Shown here: positions 7,361 through 10,000 of the stretch, in pieces
Position numbering within the stretch: position 1 is the stretch's first letter
Layout of the letters: every line of letters starts with the position of its first letter
DNA from: Anaerolinea sp.
GTDB lineage: Bacteria > Chloroflexota > Anaerolineae > Anaerolineales > Anaerolineaceae
Assembly: GCA_020216845.1 (NCBI GenBank)
Contig: JAIWNK010000035.1
Coordinates: forward strand, 1 to 10,000
Reading direction: 5' to 3'
DNA length: 10,000 nucleotides
The notes under the pieces: generated by a model
The model's input: the letters and a program-made list of their open reading frames with translations, nothing else
What the model was told of the DNA's origin: nothing
Databases searched by the model: none
Program-made: the position numbers and the translations under genes

Positions 7361-7398
7361 GGGAAATGAATTGCTCCATGCTTTTTAAAGTTTGGATG

Positions 7399-7416
7399 TA
7401 CAATCAATTTCGAAAT
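7399..7416 (+). promoter_or_regulatory. Candidate -10 box and palindrome upstream of the methyltransferase gene
   Basis: TACAAT at 7399-7404 (5 of 6 matches to the -10 consensus) lies just after the strong terminator, where a new promoter is expected, and predicts a start near 7411 with a leader of about 30 nt. No convincing -35 is at the right distance; TTGCTC at 7371-7376 is 22 nt away. A perfect 10-bp palindrome, ATTTCGAAAT (7407-7416), is centred on the predicted start and may be a regulator site. Confidence 0.45.
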
Positions 7417-7439
7417 CATTTTTGTTTTGGAGCAAAAAC

Positions 7440-8225
7440 GTGTCAGAACATCGTCGGTTGTATCAGCGCGCCTTGTATTATGACATTGCGTTGGGTCGGA
7501 CGGTTGAACGTGAGGCCGATTTCATCCTGGCGGTCTATCAGCAAATTTGTGGGCAGCCTTTACAATCGGTTTTGGATATGGCTTGTGGGCCGGGCTATCA
7601 TGCTTGCGCCCTGGCACAGCGCAGGGTGCGCACCTGGGGCCTGGATTTGCAGCCTGAGATGCTGCAGCTGGCGCGTCAACGTGCCGCCGAGGCGGGGGTG
7701 GAACCAACGTTGCTGCAATGTGATATGCGCTCGTTTCAAATGCCGCAGCCGGTGCAGATGACCGTTTGCATGTTTGACGGTCTGGATGCGCTTTGTACCG
7801 ACGAGGATCTCATTCAGCATTTTGCTGCTGTGCGTGAGGCTTTGTTGCCGGGCGGGCTTTACCTGGTGGATCTTTGTCACCCGCGCGACACCAATTTGCA
7901 GTATTATATGGACTTTCACTATCAGGGCGAGCGCGATGGGGTGTGGGTGGAGGTGTTTTGGCGTCCCCGCTATGAGCGGTTCGTTTGGACGCGTGACCTG
8001 GCTTTCACCGAGCTTGAGATTCACGTCCGCGATCATGGTGAGGAGCAATCGTTTTTTGATACTTCGTATGAGCGTTTGTTTACTCCGGGCAGCTTGCGCC
8101 TGTTGGCGCACCTGGGCGGCTTGGAGGATGTTGCCTGGTTTGGCGATTATGACCTGAAGCAACCTTTGGATGGCAGTGCTGCTTCGCAGCGGATGATTGG
8201 CGTCTTTCAGCGTTCGTTGGAATAG
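7440..8225 (+). CDS. Class I SAM-dependent methyltransferase
   Basis: The protein has 261 residues if it starts at GTG 7440, which has TTGGAG (GGAG at 7429-7432) 7 nt upstream; the in-frame TTG at 7392 would precede the -10 box. Residues 43-145 show the Rossmann methyltransferase core: VLDMACGPGYH (motif I, AdoMet loop), GLDLQPEML with acidic D69 that should bind the ribose, CDMRSF (94-99), and LPGGLYLVDL (136-145). The C-terminal third (about 155-261) has many aromatic and charged residues and probably forms the substrate lid. There is no signal peptide or membrane segment. The substrate cannot be read from the sequence. The gene lies 14 nt before a CrtI-like desaturase and probably shares its transcript, so a small lipid or isoprenoid substrate is one guess, but many such genes have unrelated neighbours. 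Confidence 0.9.
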   Translation: MSEHRRLYQRALYYDIALGRTVEREADFILAVYQQICGQPLQSVLDMACGPGYHACALAQRRVRTWGLDLQPEMLQLARQRAAEAGVEPTLLQCDMRSFQMPQPVQMTVCMFDGLDALCTDEDLIQHFAAVREALLPGGLYLVDLCHPRDTNLQYYMDFHYQGERDGVWVEVFWRPRYERFVWTRDLAFTELEIHVRDHGEEQSFFDTSYERLFTPGSLRLLAHLGGLEDVAWFGDYDLKQPLDGSAASQRMIGVFQRSLE

Positions 8226-8239
8226 AGAGGAGTCTGATT

Positions 8240-9718
8240 ATGAAATCGGTCATTGTCATTGGCGCGGGCATGGGTGGGCTTGCGGTTGCGCTGCGCTTGC
8301 GGCGCATGGGGTTTGCCGTCACGGTGTTGGAAAAGCGTTCGCGACCGGGCGGGCGTAGCTATGTCATTGAAGAGGATGGCTATCGCGTGGATACCGGCCC
8401 GACGATTTTGGTGATGAAAGAGCAGTTTGAGCAACTCTACCGCGACCTGGGGCGCGATCTGCATCAGCGCTTGCAACTGACGCAGCTTGACCCCAATTAT
8501 CGCCTGTATTTTCACGATGGTCGCATGCTTGACCTTTACCCCAACATGGCGCGCTTAGCTCAGGCGGTTGAGGCGTTTGAACCGGGAGCGGGTGAGAAGG
8601 TGTTTGACTTTCTCGGCAACAATGCCCGCAAGTATGCGCTTGGAATGCCGTTCGTCACGCGCAACTTTGACCATTTGACCGACCTGGCCAACCCAATTGC
8701 CGGTTATCGTCTGTTTGCGACTGCCGCGCATGAGAACCTCTATCGGCAGGTGGCACGCTATTTTCAGTCGGATGCGCTGCGCAAAGCCTTTTCCTTCCAT
8801 TCCATGTTTCTCGGCCTTTCGCCTTACGAATCGCCGGCGATTTATGCGCTCATTACCTATGCGGACCTGGCGCGTGGAATGTATTTCCCGCAGGGAGGCA
8901 TTTACCGCATCATCGAAGACCTGGTGACCATGGCGCAGGAGGATGGGGTGGTGCTGCGCACCTCGGCACCCGTGGCGCAAATTCTGGTTGAGAATGGACG
9001 CGCGGTTGGCGTGCGGCTTGAATCGGGGGAGGAACTGCGCGCCGATGCAGTTGTTTCAAATGCGGATTTGCCTTACACCTATCGCAAGCTTGTGCCAGCG
9101 GGTGTGCGGCGTGATTATTCCGATCGTCGTTTGCAACGGATGAAATATGCCTGTTCGGGCTTCTTGCTCTATTTGGGCCTCGACCGCACCTATCCGCAGC
9201 TGACGCATCAGGCGCTCTATTTTGCGGAGGATTATCGCGCCAACCTGGATGCCATCTTCGTCACGGGTGAATTGCCAGCGGATCCCTCTTTTCACCTCAA
9301 TTGCCCCACGCGCAGCGACCCAGCTTTGGCGCCGGAGGGGCACGAATTGCTGTATGTTTTGGCGCCGATGCCCTCGCTTGAAAAAGGCCGCGTGGACTGG
9401 AGCCGGGCTGCTGAAACGGTGCGTGAACAGCTGCTCAGCCGCCTGGAACAGGTCGTGGACCGCGACATTCGCAAGCACATCGTTTGGGAGCGCCGCTATA
9501 CGCCGGTGGACTTTGAACGTGACCTGAACGCGGTTTATGGCACGGCGTTTGGCTCGTTGGCGCACAACTTCTTCCAATCGGCCTATTTCCGTCCGCACAA
9601 TGTGGCGCGCGCTTTGCCCGGCTTATATTTCGTTGGTCAGGGCACTTACCCTGGCATTGGCATGCCCATGGTGATGATTTCGGCGCAGTTGACTGCCGAG
9701 CGGTTGCGCACGCTGTAA
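8240..9718 (+). CDS. crtI: Phytoene desaturase family flavoprotein (CrtI-like)
   Basis: CrtI enzymes are FAD-dependent, membrane-associated proteins that introduce double bonds into phytoene to give coloured carotenoids. The 492 residues match family length. The N-terminal FAD-binding Rossmann motif is IVIGAGMGGLA with E31 and RPGGRS (35-40), then DTGPTILVM and the LDPNYRLYFHDG strand typical of CrtI. In the second half are FAEDYRANLDAIF, LNCPTRSDPALAPEG and QSAYFRPHN, all strong CrtI hallmarks. The C-terminal FAD motif is GQGTYPGIGMPMVM (466-479), a variant of the usual GAGTHPGAG-P form. The start ATG has GGAG at 8229-8232 with 7-nt spacing, 14 nt after the methyltransferase stop. A role in phytoene desaturation is likely. 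CrtD-, CrtN- or saturase-type relatives share these motifs, so the exact substrate is not proven. No phytoene synthase or other carotenoid gene is visible in the window. Confidence 0.88.
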   Translation: MKSVIVIGAGMGGLAVALRLRRMGFAVTVLEKRSRPGGRSYVIEEDGYRVDTGPTILVMKEQFEQLYRDLGRDLHQRLQLTQLDPNYRLYFHDGRMLDLYPNMARLAQAVEAFEPGAGEKVFDFLGNNARKYALGMPFVTRNFDHLTDLANPIAGYRLFATAAHENLYRQVARYFQSDALRKAFSFHSMFLGLSPYESPAIYALITYADLARGMYFPQGGIYRIIEDLVTMAQEDGVVLRTSAPVAQILVENGRAVGVRLESGEELRADAVVSNADLPYTYRKLVPAGVRRDYSDRRLQRMKYACSGFLLYLGLDRTYPQLTHQALYFAEDYRANLDAIFVTGELPADPSFHLNCPTRSDPALAPEGHELLYVLAPMPSLEKGRVDWSRAAETVREQLLSRLEQVVDRDIRKHIVWERRYTPVDFERDLNAVYGTAFGSLAHNFFQSAYFRPHNVARALPGLYFVGQGTYPGIGMPMVMISAQLTAERLRTL

Positions 9719-9726
9719 CGCCCCGT

Positions 9727-9753
9727 GAGACCGTCTGTGCTGTGGACGGTGTC
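9727..9753 (+). other. Stem-loop just after the crtI-like gene
   Basis: ACCGTC (9730-9735) pairs with GACGGT (9745-9750) around a 9-nt loop. Two further base pairs at the base (GA with TC) follow a G-G mismatch. It begins 9 nt after the stop codon. No T-run follows, so it is not a classic intrinsic terminator; it could protect the transcript end or be a chance structure. Its left arm includes the GAGACCG word that recurs in the tandem repeats just downstream. Confidence 0.4.
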
Positions 9754-9763
9754 AGCCTGGTAC

Positions 9764-9886
9764 GAGACCGCCGTGATGGGTGGGCATGGCTGGGCGCGAG
9801 ATGGGCAAGGCCTGATGTGAGACCGACATGATGGGGGGGCATGGCTGGGCGCGAGATGGGCAAGGCCTGATGTGAGACCGCCATGC
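9764..9886. repeat. Tandem 55-bp direct repeats, two full copies plus a truncated third
   Basis: Unit 1 is 9764-9818 and unit 2 is 9819-9873. They differ at 3 of 55 positions. Each starts GAGACCG and contains GGGCATGGCTGGGCGCGAG followed by ATGGGCAAGGCCTGATGT. A third copy starts at 9874 (GAGACCGCCATG) and breaks off after about 12 bases. An isolated GAGACCG at 9727 may be the remnant of an earlier unit. Units are adjacent with no unique spacers and are GC-rich, unlike the AT-rich leader that follows. No real gene reads through them. It is probably a minisatellite-like intergenic repeat. Confidence 0.93.
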
Positions 9887-9889
9887 CCC
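9836..9889. repeat. Inverted repeat closing the tandem-repeat block
   Basis: GGGGCATGGC at 9836-9845, inside repeat unit 2, is the exact reverse complement of GCCATGCCCC at 9880-9889, where the truncated third unit departs from the repeat. The loop is 34 nt. Unit 1 (9781-9790) offers a 9-of-10 alternative partner. The T-rich stretch TCTTTTTGTTTT begins about 14 nt further on, too far for a standard terminator. The pairing could still form a hairpin in RNA or single-stranded DNA. Confidence 0.6.
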
Positions 9890-9894
9890 TACTC

Positions 9895-9943
9895 TTGTAT
9901 CGTCTTTTTGTTTTGCGGTAAAATCAAAAGCGATTTTGCTTTT
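9895..9943 (+). promoter_or_regulatory. AT-rich promoter-like leader before the final gene
   Basis: TAAAAT at 9919-9924 (5 of 6 matches to the -10 consensus) has a poor -35 candidate, TTGTAT at 9895-9900, 18 nt upstream. Four consecutive hexamers follow in the order A, B, A', B': AAAATC (9920-9925), AAAAGC (9926-9931), GATTTT (9932-9937) and GCTTTT (9938-9943). A pairs with A' and B pairs with B', giving two mutually exclusive hairpins. The tract up to 9960 is T-rich. The promoter is plausible; an attenuator-like role would need transcription from further upstream. Confidence 0.45.
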
Positions 9944-9973
9944 ATTTGTATTTTTATTTTCCAGGAGCGTTTG

Positions 9974-10000
9974 ATGACCATGCATTCATTTGATGATGCC
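9974..10000 (+). CDS. Start of an unidentified gene (3' end outside window)
   Basis: The ATG at 9974 opens a frame reading MTMHSFDDA to the window edge. AGGAG at 9963-9967 stands 6 nt upstream, a good ribosome-binding site, and a promoter-like AT-rich leader precedes it. An in-frame ATG at 9980 would be 12 nt from the same site and is less likely. Nine residues are too few to name a function; it may or may not belong with the carotenoid-type gene upstream. Confidence 0.6.

Noticed and set aside
7392..7439. N-terminal extension of the methyltransferase from a TTG at 7392
   Set aside because: It begins upstream of the likely -10 box at 7399-7404 and lacks a ribosome-binding site, while GTG 7440 has GGAG at ideal spacing.
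9764..9886. Tandem repeats considered as a CRISPR array
   Set aside because: Units are directly adjacent without unique spacers, the unit is longer than usual CRISPR repeats, and no cas gene is nearby.
9836..9914. Inverted repeat plus later T-run read as an intrinsic terminator for crtI
   Set aside because: The loop is 34 nt and the T-run starts about 14 nt after the stem, which does not fit the usual intrinsic terminator geometry.
9435..9985. Minus-strand open frames crossing the repeat block
   Set aside because: Their length comes from translating the 55-bp repeats and the antisense of crtI; the peptide is repetitive Pro/His/Ser-rich sequence with no supported start.

Overview
The window is a dense, entirely plus-strand block from a moderately GC-rich bacterium. 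Eight genes are readable, plus the first codons of a ninth. All are chromosomal housekeeping or pigment-type genes. I saw no tRNA, rRNA, CRISPR array, insertion sequence or phage gene. The gene set fits a Chloroflexota (Anaerolineae-like) lineage: a methionine synthase fragment beside a homocysteine methyltransferase/MTHFR fusion, type III pantothenate kinase, CoaBC, a DUF4349 lipoprotein and a CrtI-type desaturase. This assignment is an inference from protein flavour, not a measured result.

Positions 1-6182 look like one compact operon. It holds the C-terminal half of cobalamin-dependent methionine synthase (metH, start outside the window), a homocysteine S-methyltransferase/methylenetetrahydrofolate reductase fusion, coaX, coaBC and a small metallophosphoesterase. 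Gaps are 10 and 4 nt and overlaps are 17 and 13 nt, so translational coupling is likely. The first two genes make 5-methyl-THF and use it to methylate homocysteine. The next two carry out the first three steps from pantothenate to 4'-phosphopantetheine. A weak hairpin plus T-run sits across the last stop codon.

Positions 6183-7360 are a single-gene unit: a promoter-like stretch, a DUF4349 lipoprotein with a C-terminal membrane segment, and a very clear intrinsic terminator (12-bp perfect stem).

Positions 7361-9718 are a two-gene unit: a class I SAM-dependent methyltransferase followed 14 nt later by a phytoene desaturase-family (CrtI-like) flavoprotein, suggesting carotenoid or related lipid chemistry.

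Positions 9719-9973 are non-coding. They contain a stem-loop, two tandem 55-bp repeats with a truncated third copy that ends in an inverted segment, and an AT-rich promoter-like leader before a new gene at 9974. The most unusual non-coding signals are this repeat block and the inverted repeats lying at the predicted transcription start of all three candidate promoters. No wholly new multi-gene system is evident.
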